Below, piece by piece: positions 34,120 to 45,135 of a stretch of DNA of 64,000 bases. A program made the position numbers and the translations under genes. Positions within the stretch are counted from its first letter, which is position 1; every line of letters starts with the position of its first letter. Source of the DNA: Sanguinoderma infundibulare (taxonomy: Eukaryota; Basidiomycota; Agaricomycetes; Polyporales; Polyporaceae). The stretch covers positions 2,108,001 to 2,172,000 of the forward strand of contig JAVLRN010000009.1 in the NCBI GenBank assembly GCA_032821775.1, given 5' to 3'. The notes under the pieces are model-generated. The model was not told the origin of the DNA. It saw only the letters and a program-made list of their open reading frames with translations, and made no database searches.

Positions 34120-35368
34120 ATGTCGAGACACGTGAATTTGAAGCGGGTAACGCTCACGTCGAAGAAGAATTGGTGGATGGGTGAGTGCAGCCGATCGCGC
34201 TGGATCTGCCCGCGCCCGCTTACATTCCTCCGAAAGCATAGTTGAGCTCGACGAGCAGGATGAAAAGCCTCCTAGCCACCCCCTACCCTCTGTGACAGAG
34301 GAGACTCTTGTCAACGAAAGCCAGCAAGTCCTCCACCGCGCGCCGTCGCATCGCCAGACCCCACGGACGTACGAGACCACTTCGCATGCCTCCAACCCCA
34401 TCTTCTATCCCCCTACAAATCCCACCGCTATCTTCTCCTTCCCAACACCAACCTCCTACTCTGCGCCTCCCAATCCGACGCAGAGCCTGGCCCCCGTCGC
34501 GTCCGGGTCCGCGTCGGAGCTGTTCAAGTGTGTCGTCAAGAAGCCGAATGTGGTGCAGCTCGAGATCAACGGCGAGATGCAGTCGAACGCGCGGGACGTC
34601 ACGACGCAGTTCCTCGCCGAGCTGCGCGTGTACACGACCGTCGCGCGCCACCGCAACATCTGCGCCTTCCTCGGCTCGCTCGAGAACGTCGGCATGGTGC
34701 TCGAGTACCTCGAGGGCCCCACGCTCTACGACGTCATCCGCGCCCAGCGCGACACGCTCGCGCGCGCCCACAAGGTCGACTACCACAACCAGCTCCTCGA
34801 CGGCCTCGCCCACCTCCACTCGTACGGCCTCAGCCACGGCGACCTCTCGCTGCTCAACATCCAGGTCACCCACGGCTCGGACACGATCAAGCTCTTCGAC
34901 TTTGGGCGGTCCGTCTCCGCGGACTCGACGTATGCCGCGCCCGACGAGCCGTACGACGACGAGCCCCCGCCGTCGCCCCCGCCCACGGCGCCCCTGCGCA
35001 TCGGTTCCCGCTTCACGCCCAAAACGCCGACGCTGCCCCCCGCGCCGCCCGCGGCCCCGCGCAAGGTCGAGCGCATATACCCCGGCACGCGGCCGTTCTC
35101 GGCGCCCGAGATCCTGCGCGGGGAGTGCACGGACGCGCGGCTCGCGGACGCGTACAGCTTCGGGATGATCCTCGTCTGCCTGGACCGCTGCGACCTTGTC
35201 GACGTGAAGCCGTGGGACCAGCGCAAGGACAAGCTCCCGAAGGGCTTCTTGGACGGCCTGGAGACGTTTGGGGACCGGTGTGCGGCGTATCTGAAGAGGT
35301 GCGACCAGGGGCGGAGGAGGCTGCTGCGGGAGGATATGATGGACGTCGATGTTTCCATGACCGGGTGA
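34120..35368 (+). CDS. divergent protein kinase-like protein
   Basis: Exons 34120-34180 and 34299-35368 give 376 residues. The first exon (MSRHVNLKRVTLTSKKNWWM) is linked by a 118-nt intron; the phase fits only an acceptor at 34298. The kinase fold is recognisable from HRNICAFLGSLENVGMVLEY (hinge), LLDGLAHLHSYGLSHGDLSL (catalytic loop with HGD in place of HRD) and IKLFDFGRS (DFG). A proline-rich insert of about 70 residues lies between DFG and the APE-like SAPEIL. I see no clear glycine loop or VAIK lysine, so activity is uncertain. The C-terminus is short and acidic. Confidence 0.8.
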
Positions 35369-35686
35369 GCACCCGCCGCCCGAAATTGCCGTTACCGTTA
35401 TCCTTTTGGCCCACGCCCACTCGCTTTCTGCACGCCCTGTCAAAGTTTGGACTGATCCCAGTGGTTATGGCTCGTTAGTTTCTCGTCGTGATTTCACTTG
35501 TCTTTCCTACTTAATATCTGTACCAACGTATACCCCCTCACAACTCAGCCATAAGGAACTCTCTCAGTCGGTCTCTAGAACTCATGCGCTTTGTATAATG
35601 TATTTGTAGCCATCTTCCGTACTCGTTTCCCCGTCGAGCCTGTAACTTTCAAGTTGACCATCATCCGCACCGCCACTATATCGAGG
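35369..35686. other. 3' flank between the kinase gene and the decayed gene
   Basis: A 318-base stretch with no coding texture on either strand. Confidence 0.4.
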
Positions 35687-36248
35687 CTAATTCTGTATAC
35701 ATACGCGCCGGTAGGTGAACATCGATAACGTCCGCCGGAACTCGTCCGACTGGATCGTCTTGTCCCGCGACATGATCACCTCCCCCACGAGCTGCCCGCA
35801 GCGAGCGTACGGTTCCCTAGCGTGAGGCATGGCGCGTCAGGTTCGAGGCCGGCCGAGGTTTCCAGGTTCTGCAGTCGCGACGCAATCGAGACAGCCCGCT
35901 GCCGTGTTCCTCGTGGGCACGCTGGAATTTGGGAGTTCCAGGAAGAGCCCGAGGCGCCGCACGTCCGAGGGGCGTTGTGCTGGATGCGAACGGTTCGAAC
36001 TTCGAAGGGCTGGATCAGCAGCAGTACCTGGACGAACGGGCATAGGTACTAAGAACGAGTTCCTGATTCCTGAAGTACGCGAAAGGGGCCCACTCAATGT
36101 TGTTTTTCACAGCTCCAAGTTCCGGGAAGTCGCCATAAGATAAGAGCCGTGCTGACGGCGAACGTTGGAGTGGTTTGTTACCTGCCTTCCAAGCGATCTC
36201 GGGCCTCAATCGGAGCAACTTGACGCAGTGGAAGCGTGCAGGGCTCAT
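35687..36248 (-). pseudogene. decayed gene of unknown family
   Basis: Several minus-strand segments read like protein. A start-like exon begins at 36248 (MSPARFHCVKLLRLRPEIAW). A piece containing SYGDFPELGAVKNNIEWAPF follows, then EVRTVRIQHNAPRTCGASGS. The last segment contains GELVGEVIMSRDK-like sequence and SDEFRRTLSMFTYRR, ending in TAG at 35687. The last two segments are in different frames; a one-base loss near 35795 inside the GELVGE region would explain it, and no intron fits there. I do not recognise the family. It may be a pseudogene or contain a sequencing error. Confidence 0.45.
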
Positions 36249-36572
36249 ATGTAGTTGATGAATGAATGGATGACCCTGAAGTCCCTGGATCGAAACCAGG
36301 AGTTGCTACGCTTCAATTTTGTCCTTGACCGTGAGGTAACCTGCTCTGTCGCGGGAGCGCTTTATTATGTATTAGTACGGGCTCGAGAACTTGAAGGGAG
36401 TGCTGAAGCAAGGACGCAGTTTGTCGAAACTCAACGTCGGAAAAACGGGTCAGAAGCCACGGTCGACCTGTCGAACATTACCGCTTACTTGAAGGCTGGC
36501 CCTCTTCGGCCGCGAAATAGCCAACATCAAGCACAGTGTTACAGTGCGCTTGCAATTCCAAACGATGCAAAT

Positions 36573-36800
36573 CTATTCTCCAAAGCTCCTCACCCTGGCG
36601 CGTTGCAAAACTATAAGAAGGGCGTTAGAGACGTGTCGGGCTTGAGCTTGGGCGGAGGGTGGACGCGCCTCAAGTGTCGCGATGTACCTCTCCAGATGAG
36701 CGATGTGTTCTTCATGAACGGTGGCTTGGTTTGTCAACGTCGCGATCTCCGCGTTCAGGCCGACTATCTGCGAGGAAGCGTAATCTGAGCACAGACACGT
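36573..36800 (-). pseudogene. coiled-coil gene fragment
   Basis: A minus-strand frame reads QIVGLNAEIATLTNQ followed by VHEEHIAHLERYIATLEA, a heptad pattern seen in many fungal coiled coils. No start codon, splice partner or further conserved exons could be joined to it. It may be an orphan exon or a relic. The remaining sequence of 36249-36976 shows no other gene. Confidence 0.3.
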
Positions 36801-36976
36801 TGTCCTCTTCCATAATGGCTTGGTCCGAGCACAGGTAAACAGGTTGAAGGATGTCAATGAGACCACAAGCCAAGGAGTAGATGTGGTGTTGGCAACTCGC
36901 AACACAAACGAACTCTTCCCATCAATATTTATGTAATCAACTAAGGGTTACGTGCACATTCCCACAAACCTGTTGG

Positions 36977-38011
36977 CTACGACACCGCGGTCGTGTGCGA
37001 CTGCTTGGCCAACGCACCTTCCACCTCCTCCTTCGTATGTTCCCAAAGACGCTTCCGAACGTCATCCGCATCATACAGCGGCGATCGGTCAATCGCGTCC
37101 CCTTTTTGGTTGTGCCGCGAAACGCCTTCTGGCGCCTGCAGCAATGCGTAGAGCATGTACTCCCCGCAGTCTTCCGGGGAATTGCTGATGGGATACAAGA
37201 GCGCCATGGCGAGGGGGTTCAGGATGCGCATCGACCAGTGCGTCCGCGCGAGTATGGGCGTACGAACGGCACCTGGGGTCGTGTGGACGAAGGACATGCC
37301 CGGGTTCTGTTCCGCATACGACTGAGCGCGTATGCCGGGTGGAAGGAATGTCATGGCCAGCTTTCAGTGAACGACAGTGTTACCCGAGACGAGAAGGCGC
37401 ACCTGCATCGCCAAGTCGGTGTAAGTTGGGCCCGTGCCCCCGGGGTTCGACCTGATGTAGTTTTTCCTCAAGCCGAGGTTGTTCAGGTCGATCGAGCGAT
37501 CCCCGCCGACGCCCGCTCCGTATATGGAGATGGCCTTCGCGTCCTCGCCCGCCTCCTTGGCCTTGCGAAGGAGCGGCAGGAGGTCGTAGATGAACTTCCA
37601 GCGCGCGTAGTAGTGGAGCCCGAGCCGGCGGTCGATCCCTTCCTCGGTCTCGTCCCTGCCCTTGAAGCTCCAGAAGCCAGCGGAGAGGACGAGGAAGTTG
37701 ATCTTGGGGAGGCGCTCGAGGAGCGTGGACGTCGTCGCGCGGACGTTGCGCATGAGCGCGGCGTCGTCGCATGCGACGAACTCGTGCTTCGCCTCCGGGG
37801 TGGTGGGCTTCGGGAATGACGCGATGACGGAGTCGGCGGCGGCCTTGTTCCGGCCAACGATGACGACGTGCGCATTGCCATTGGTGTGGCGCGCGAAGGC
37901 TTGTGCCATTGCTTGGCCGATGCCGGAGGTTCCGCCTACGAAGACCGCGACGGGCAAGTAGGAGGGGGAGAAGGCTGCGTTGGCAGCGCGGGCGATTGCA
38001 AGTGATGGCAT
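36977..38011 (-). CDS. short-chain dehydrogenase, fungal oxidoreductase type
   Basis: Exons 37403-38011 and 36977-37360 give 330 residues. The N-terminal nucleotide-binding strand is VAVFVGGTSGIGQAMAQAFA (GGTSGIG motif), followed by VVIVGRNKAAADSVIASF, INFLVLSAGFWSFKGR (the NNAG position reads LSAG), HYYARWKFIYDLLPLLRK and ISIYGAGVGG. TYTDLAMQLAMTFLPPG and FVHTTPGAVRTPILAR complete the fold. The layout matches fungal NAD(P)-binding oxidoreductases that lack a plain YxxxK motif. The intron at 37361-37402 is only 42 nt; both splice sites and phase fit. Substrate unknown. Confidence 0.88.
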
Positions 38012-38720
38012 GTGGTTAAAGGAGACTGGGAGTCGATAGGGTAGGTAAGAGCCTGTGGGTTGTTAAATACCTCCCGGGTCGCACGTCGGGTTAGACGCCG
38101 ACTTGGAGAACGCGTCCTCACGGCAGGGGAGTGCACATCATTGTCGGCAGGAGCGTCAGTTTGTTGCCCATCGCCGATCGGAGACAGCATCCGGCAAAGT
38201 CCGAGGCCCGGTAACTCCGTCGACCTCGGCTTTGCCCTCCTTTAAGTTGCGCGGAACCCTCGGCAACGGAGGACTGCAACACCGTGCCGACTCTAAGATG
38301 TTCCCGCCCTATCCACTCTGGGAGAACACAGAAATAGCGTAGAGGTCCGAGAGTAGATGGATGTTCAAAAACGCTGGGCGGAGGGTAAACTTACAGCGTT
38401 GAGAAGAGATTTGAATGTCACAACAGATGCTTGTGACGCCCCAGTCACATTATATTCACCGCCGAGACTTCGAAGAGGTCCCACTTGCAGAAGGTATCGG
38501 CTGCCACTGGCATCTTCAGGCGATGGGCGTTGGGAAAATAACACGGAAAATACACAAATTTGTATGGGAAGAGATCGCTCGGTCCCTGGTCTGAAGCAAT
38601 GGTGCAACATGGTGTAAGAGCCATCTATCATACATTAAATTGGCGTTGTTTGCTTGCGGTAATTTTGTCTTAAAATGCGGGTACCCTGCCCAAAAAGTCG
38701 GCTTATCAAACACATACATT
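38012..38720. other. intergenic region between the SDR gene and the tRNA gene
   Basis: It holds the SDR promoter. AT content rises toward the tRNA. No coding or repeat signal recognised. Confidence 0.45.
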
Positions 38721-38810
38721 AGCCCACCGCGAGGGTCGAACTCGCAGCCTTCAGATCACCCGCTGAGCCTGGTAAGAGTCTGACGCTCTATCCGATTGAG
38801 CTAGGCGGGC
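38721..38810 (-). tRNA. tRNA-Lys(CUU) with a 16-nt intron
   Basis: The minus strand folds into a full cloverleaf. The acceptor GCCCGCC pairs with GGTGGGC (one G-U). The D arm is GCTC...GAGC, and the T arm is GCGAG-TTCGACC-CTCGC with a perfect B box. The anticodon stem TCAGA/TCTGA encloses a loop with CTT as anticodon. Sixteen bases (38757-38772) after position 37 break the loop at the canonical tRNA intron site. Discriminator base is U; CCA is not encoded. Confidence 0.95.
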
Positions 38811-38999
38811 CACGTTAGCCAACCGTTGCTATCAGTTACCACTGTTCACTCCATGGACATAACAGCGGCCCTCCTCGAAAAACCGCCTAACCTACAGATT
38901 AACCGACATCAGAATGTAAGTAGTACAAGACACCGTTCGTAATATTAATGCAACTTGTATCTTCCCCAAAAAAAAAAACCGGACCACGACGATGTCCGC

Positions 39000-40981
39000 T
39001 CAGACCTCTTTGCAAACGTCACCACCGCCATCATCGCCCTTCTTCGTCGTCTCCGTCCCGCCCGTCCCGCTCGACTCGGTCGCCGACGGCGACCGCCCCT
39101 CGTGCCGCGAGCCCAGGTCCTGCGTCGCGAGCAGGGCCGCTGGCAGTTGGCTCTCCTCGTTGGGTTTCGTCACCGTCTGCTTCGTGACCATGATCTGCGC
39201 ACCGGAACGTAAGCGACAGTCCCCACGAGAAAGTAAAGACGACGGCAGGCGAACGTACCTCCATCGGCGTGCGCCGCCCCGGGAGCGAGGACAGGCCAGG
39301 CCAGCGGAAGTGGTGGCCGCGCGGTAGCGACGGGAGGGAGCGCGCGGCTTGCGGTTGGGAATGGGCCGCATGGACGTCCACCACCCGCCCGTCTTTGTCC
39401 ACGCATACGCCCTCGTCCGTCGGTGGGCGCTCGGAGAGCGAGTACATGGGATGTGGCTGCACGGCGTATGCGCCGGGAGGCGATCTGAGGGAAGGGTACC
39501 CATGTCCGACGTCCGAGGACGCCATCGTCAAGTACGACACATGGGTGTCCCCCATGCCCGTGGGATAGGTGGTCGACGTGGTGAAGGCCGGGACGAGATC
39601 CGAGGCGTTGGTGCAGGTCATGCCGCCGGTCGTGAGCGTGTCGGTGAACGTCTTGGACTCCTCCTCTGGCTCGTACGGTTGCGTGAGGTCGCCCTTTCCA
39701 GTCGTGACCCAGAAGATGGTAGCGGCGTTGATGGTCACCTGGGCGAGCGGACGGCGAAGCATTAGACGATGTCAAAGGTGGGGACAGACGACTCACGTCG
39801 ATACCGCAGCTGGCGAGACAGATCCATCCCAGCTGTTTGCCGTCCATCACGGTGAGTATGATCGTGTTGACGGCCGAGCTGGTCAGCGCGACAGCAGCAG
39901 CCCTGCGAGCACCATGTGCGAGGTGTAAATCAGGTCCGTTCTTGCATCGAGAATAGGAGGCGAGGATGCGCACCAGAGACTCCGTATCGCGATGGATCTC
40001 AGAGCTGGCGTCAGCTGGTTAGCCAGCAAGGGGTACACGAAGAGGGTGGTGAGGAACACGTTGACGAACCTACATGGCCGACATCGCGTGAGTCGTTTTC
40101 CGCAATCAGAGTGGTCCGAGGCGCACGTACACATCGTAACTCAGATGGAGGATCGAAGAAACGCGCCTCTCGCCTATGATACACAAGCCGTCATCACGGA
40201 TGTACGCGATGCGACCTGAGCCATTTCGGGGACACAATGATCAATATGCATCTCGTCTATAGCTAGCCGTATGCACGCACCTATGATCAACATGATCCCC
40301 ACTCCAATGTAGAGGATGATAAGCCCCAACGACATGAGGTACACCTTGCAATGCAACCGTCCTCTTTTGAGACCGGTGGACCAGACGGCATACACCTTTT
40401 CCGCTGGTCTCGACGTCAGTACGACATGCCGCACCGTGCGCTAAAGGATGGGGCTCACCGAGAAAGAGATAAATGGTGAGCTTGGTGATTCCATAGAAAA
40501 AGACGCAACACAGGATGCCCAACGTGCACACAGTCTCGCTGAGCTCCAAACCCAGGCTATCTACCAGAATGGAAACTGCGTGCGCGATACGTTAGCCACG
40601 TAAAAAGGCATGTGACTGAGGCACACGCACTGCTGAAGATGAACAACCATCTGCACGACGGAATGCCAGATTAGGAACGTGCAGGTCGAATGGGTGAGGG
40701 TATCGAGGGGCGACTCACGAGGCTATAAGGTTAAGGAGGACCAGGAAGCGCGGCCAGGTAGGCCATACAGTCATCCATCCCAGCCTCCGCGCAATCATCG
40801 CAGAGACAGCGGAAATGCCTGTGTTGATTTTTATCACTACCTTGCACACATTCGAGACGGAGAGGCACTCACCAATAAGATGGAGGACGACACTCAGCAC
40901 CTCCGTGCCGATGTTAGGAAACCGCCCCGCAGACTGGACCTCGCGGGCTTGGAATACATGGTTTGTTAAAGATACCGCCAT
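39000..40981 (-). CDS. basidiomycete 7-TM orphan membrane protein
   Basis: Ten exons: 40873-40981, 40719-40818, 40631-40650, 40459-40575, 40281-40403, 40131-40215, 39974-40069, 39797-39902, 39259-39738 and 39000-39194, giving 476 residues. About seven hydrophobic helices are spread over the first eight exons, for example LSETVCTLGILCCVFFYGIT, LMSLGLIILYIGVGIMLII, VFVNVFLTTLFVYPLLANQ and LTSSAVNTIILTVM. The loop RIAYIRDDGLCIIGERR followed by LSYDV is characteristic of a basidiomycete family that I know only as uncharacterised, receptor-like membrane proteins. The last 200 residues are cytosolic, Ser/Thr/Pro-rich. The third exon has only 20 nt. A signalling or sensory role is a guess from topology. 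Confidence 0.82.
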
Positions 40982-41394
40982 TGTGGCCAGGAGTGACCAG
41001 CTCCCTTGGGGGCACCTGAGGAGGGTTCACAGGTGCTCGACCTGTACGTTTGTGCTGGGGAGAGGGGAGGGTGTCCGAGAATGCGAGGAACAAAAACGAC
41101 GAACGACATCCTTGAGGTTCCCGGATGGCACTAGTAACCTGCTGAGCCCCAATCAGCCCCCCGTCTAGGCCAAAGGTGGCACAAACTTCGATCTAGGGGA
41201 GGACAATAGCTTGCAGATCTTAGCCCCAACCGCCGAAGCATTATCGGAATTCTCCGTTGGGGTTGCTCGGTCTAGCGGTGGTGTGTCTGTCGGCTAGCAC
41301 GTGCACTGCCCCTATTCACCTCCGCCCGATAATGAGACATGTGGGAACGCAAGAGTAAACCTGGCGGGGGTGGCGTTGAATTTGGAGGACGAAC

Positions 41395-41872
41395 CTACGT
41401 AAGATTACCCTCGATGTGCAGCGGGAACTTGTCTGCTATGCTCTCTTCGCTGCAGTCGACCGCGCCCCTCTCGGTCGTTCCTAGCGTGATCGCATTCTTG
41501 TGTACCGTAACGAATCGACGCTTGAGCCTCTGTAGCTCGGAGCGTGTGACATTGGGCGAGGGCAAAATGTCGACTTGATCGTCGCGGAGAGGGACAGCGT
41601 GATCGGTCCTCCAAAGCCGTCTGAGGCAACCAATGATCGCGTGGTGCTCCAGCGTCTGGAGCGCATCCGTGGGCTTTGGGCACCTGCCAGAAAAGTCGGA
41701 CGTGGGGCAGAGTGGTGTTTGCGAATACGCGTTACCGCTCGCATTCCAGCGTCGGGGGTTTCACGTCGCCCTCGGTGACTGCATTCCAGATGTCGTCGAT
41801 CGGTACGTCGCCGTTCGGACGATGAAGAGGGGAGTGCCAATGCACCATGGACGACGGCTCTTCGCAGGGCAT
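41395..41872 (-). CDS. small uncharacterised protein gene
   Basis: Two exons, 41736-41872 and 41395-41683, join in frame (GCG-AGC-G/GTAACG to CAG/GTGCCC) and read smoothly as protein: HRPNGDVPIDDIWNAVTEGD, VKPPTLECERCPKPTDAL, LEHHAIIGCLRRLWRTDHAV, DILPSPNVTRSELQRLKRRF and a C-terminal DKFPLHIEGN. It was hidden because its second exon has no ATG. The start is uncertain: ATG at 41872 gives about 141 residues, while the ATG at 41848 or an upstream exon around 41930 are alternatives. I do not recognise the family. Confidence 0.55.
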
Positions 41873-43211
41873 CAGCAAGGTTTGCGACGGCGTGAGTTAT
41901 CGCGATAGGATGCTGGGCGATGGACAACTCACGTTTCGGGGGCGTTCCATTCTTTGCATTGGTCCTGTGGCGACGACAAAGACCTACGTGAATCATACTA
42001 AGGTTGGCTCTGCGCGCTGAAATTCATAAACAGGTATTGTGACCCACCGTGCACTCGAAGTTTGTGTTCTCTGGGGGGGGGCAGTACATTTGCTATCGGA
42101 AGCCATTGGTGTAGTTCACCGAGTGGACAATCTCTTATTCAATCTGCCTATGGACTGCCCGGCCATCTACAGGATGGTCAGTTCCGCGTTGGGCTATCGG
42201 TTCGAATGCTTGCTTACCGCTGGAAATGCTTCGAGGCAGGTTCAACACGTAATCAGATAAGACGACGACTTTGAGTTGCAGACCTCGATATCAAAGATCT
42301 TGCGATCGCTGCCCACTGTTCCACAGGACGAGAAACCAGGTACAGTGATAAAATTGAAACCCATACTCGCCAACACGCAGATGATGGTTAGAGAAGATAT
42401 ATTGATTGACATGCTATCCAAGCTACTCTAGAGGATAGCCCTCAGACCAAGAGGTCGTCACCGGGAGGGGGGTTTTCCAAAAATTGCTGAAAGCCGAAGC
42501 TAACAGACGGGTTCGGATGTGTAATTTGCAATCAGCAAAAGACTGTGCCTCGGTAAAGACCTCACTGGCGACAGTACGTGCCCGAGCACAAGAATGAGGA
42601 GCTCGAGCGTTGTGGAGCAGCGTTATATACGGCTTTGGCTGGTGCGCACGGACCAGGGGACGGATGTAGTAGCCGGCCCGCGGGTGGGCTTCCGCGCTTC
42701 GCCCAGGGCCCCACGCGGATCGTTTCGTTCGCGACGAGATGGCCGTTGCGACAGAACGACAAGCTTTGGCAGAAACACGCATGATGCCATTTGGTGCAAA
42801 GTGTACGCACTGGGGTGTTTGCAGACAGGGGACGCTAACGGCGGAGATAGTTTGACTGTGTAGATCACAGGGGTATACACGGTGGGTTGGCCTCTGCTAA
42901 CCTCCTTTCCAGGCATGTGTCGCTCCCGCGAGAGGTGCATGCAGACTGAGAGCCGACGCGTGGTGGGAGCATGGAACACCGCAACGAGGGTCTGGTGATG
43001 GGTTCATAAAGGCTAATGAAGCGTGGATGTGCGATGGTGGAAAGCTGGTCTGAGACGGTCCGCGCGAGAGTTGACGTTGATTCGCTGAGGGTGCGACAGG
43101 CGCTGGACGGGCGCCTGTGGGACTGGAGGGTCTGATGGACAGCGACGGCAGCCTCCTCCCACCTCGCCCCGTCCCCCAAACTGCCTGCGAGGCCAAACTG
43201 CCCGCGAGGCC
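41873..43211. other. long intergenic region
   Basis: About 1.3 kb upstream of the Psr1-like phosphatase gene. A G-run lies near 42072-42080. Frames around 42420-42780 on minus and 42580-42860 on plus mirror each other without conserved texture. No further gene recognised. Confidence 0.4.
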
Positions 43212-45135
43212 ATGGTCAACTCCCGGTCATCGCTCTCTTCCGCCCCCGTTCAGGTGCGTGCTTCTCCAATCAGAGCGTCTACCACGACATGGGAGTTGAC
43301 CGACAAGGGACACGAACCAGGCGTCAGAAGCAGGTACTGGTCGAGATGTCGAGCCATTAACCTCCAACGGCGAATCAGTCCAGGCAGAAATATCTCCTCC
43401 TCCTTCTTCCCATATTCTTTCAGGCGAAGGAAGCGGTCAGTTCCAAACTACCCAAATCAGTACTGCAGCAACGGACGTTCATCCATTTCCAGGCGATACC
43501 CACAGCAGCCACGGGCAGGACCCTCCCTCTTCGTTCCCCACCCAGTCAGATCTGACTGCACACTCGGATCCGCCCACTGCCACCATAACAGGCACCGCGA
43601 TATCCATCGCTGACAAGTCCCAAGCGGAAGGTTCCGGGTCCACAGACGAAAAGGGTGACGGTGTCACCGCCTTCGCTGCACCAGTAGGCAAGCGTCGCCG
43701 AGATGGCCAGTCGATTTCCAAACCCACAAACTCTTTGACGACCCTGACCGGGTCTCCGTTCTTACCAGAGGAATCCAAGTTGCCCTCCAAGCGCGCCAAG
43801 AACTCCTTCTTCTCCAAGTTCACCCGTCTCTGCAAGTCCTGTATCGCGACCCAGCACTCCCACCCCATCGATCTCGACGAAGGCCAGCTGCCAGAATCCG
43901 AGAAGCAGACGCTCAAAGATGCAGAGACCGCTCATCACGGAACACACTCGTCGTCCGCGACAGGTATGTACCATGACTGTCATCTCCCCCGCCCTATTCC
44001 CACCTGAGCATCCAACCAGCCTCCACGTCGAACCTCCCTGCCCTCGCCATCCCTACCCTCATATCCGGCGCCGAGTTTATCGTCCCTCCTACGCCGACCA
44101 GGCAGCTTTTACCGCTATCAGAGACAGACGGCTTAACATCCGGCGCTGTTCAGCCTCCAGGATCAACAGGTGAGAACCTCTCACACACCCCCACTACCCA
44201 TTACGACAAGTCGCGGATCCGCGATGCATCCGACGATTCGGATAGCTCGTTCACCGACGAGGGCAACTTCCATGAGACAATCTTAATCGACGAGGTGGAA
44301 GACGAGGAGCAGCGGTTAATTAAGTCTGGGGGGACTGGTATTCCTCTTGGTATTGTGAGTTACCGATCATATCCGTTCGTCGAATTATTTTTCAATTTTC
44401 CTCTCCTCAGGACGGCCAGCCAAAACCTTTGTTACCCCCGATTGCACCGGAATACGTAGGCCGTAAATGCTTAGTGCTAGACTTAGACGAGACACTAGTC
44501 CACAGCAGTCTGAAGGTGGGTCGTGTTCTCACGCTATCGACAGTACTTTTAACAGCCCCGGATGCAGGCCGTCCCGTCCCCAGATTACATTGTTCCGGTC
44601 GAGATTGAGGCGTATTGGCACAACTTCTACGTGCTAAAACGTCCCGGCGTGGACGATTTCCTCCGACGTATGGGGGAGATTTATGAAGTCGTCGTCTTCA
44701 CGGCGAGTTTGAGCAAGGTGCGCGGATGTTGCATCTGAGGTGCAGGACACTACGCTCATCAAGAATTGCTGTGCAGTATGCTGACCCCGTTCTCGATCGG
44801 CTCGATCCGTTTCATTCCGTTGCGCATCGGTTGTTCCGAGAAAGCTGCTATAACCACAAGGGGAACTACGTGAAGGTGTGTTGTCAAAAGTCTGCTCTGC
44901 ATAGACTCGACGTTGAACCATTGTGCAGGACCTATCACAGCTAGGACGCCCTGTCAAGGACACAATTATTCTCGACAATTCACCGGCATCCTACATTTTC
45001 CATCCCTATAACGCCGTACCCGTCTCATCATGGTTCAACGACCCACACGATACTGAGCTCGCCGACCTCTGTCCTTTCCTGGCCGATCTCTGTGACGTCG
45101 ACGACGTGCGTGGGATCCTGAACCCCGCAGCATAA
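43212..45135 (+). CDS. NIF/FCP1-type (Psr1-like) protein phosphatase
   Basis: Exons 43212-43253, 43321-43963, 44020-44354, 44411-44515, 44568-44717, 44777-44875 and 44929-45135 give 526 residues. The first ~350 residues are Ser/Thr-rich and disordered, with a basic-Cys stretch ([16 protein letters not shown]). The catalytic domain starts [19 protein letters not shown], the DxDxT phosphatase motif. [59 protein letters not shown] and [20 protein letters not shown] follow, the full HAD-type NIF domain. Yeast relatives Psr1/Psr2 are plasma-membrane phosphatases of salt and stress signalling that bind Whi2. An N-terminal Met-Gly-Cys lipidation motif as in yeast is not seen. Confidence 0.94.

Noticed and set aside
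34528..35478. Long Arg-rich frames on both strands across the kinase gene
   Set aside because: Shadow frames of the kinase exon; composition is extreme and there are no motifs.
36280..36320. Minus-strand CCTGGTTTCGATCCAGG as a tRNA T arm
   Set aside because: The loop reads TTTCGAT, not TTCRANN, and no other tRNA arm is present.
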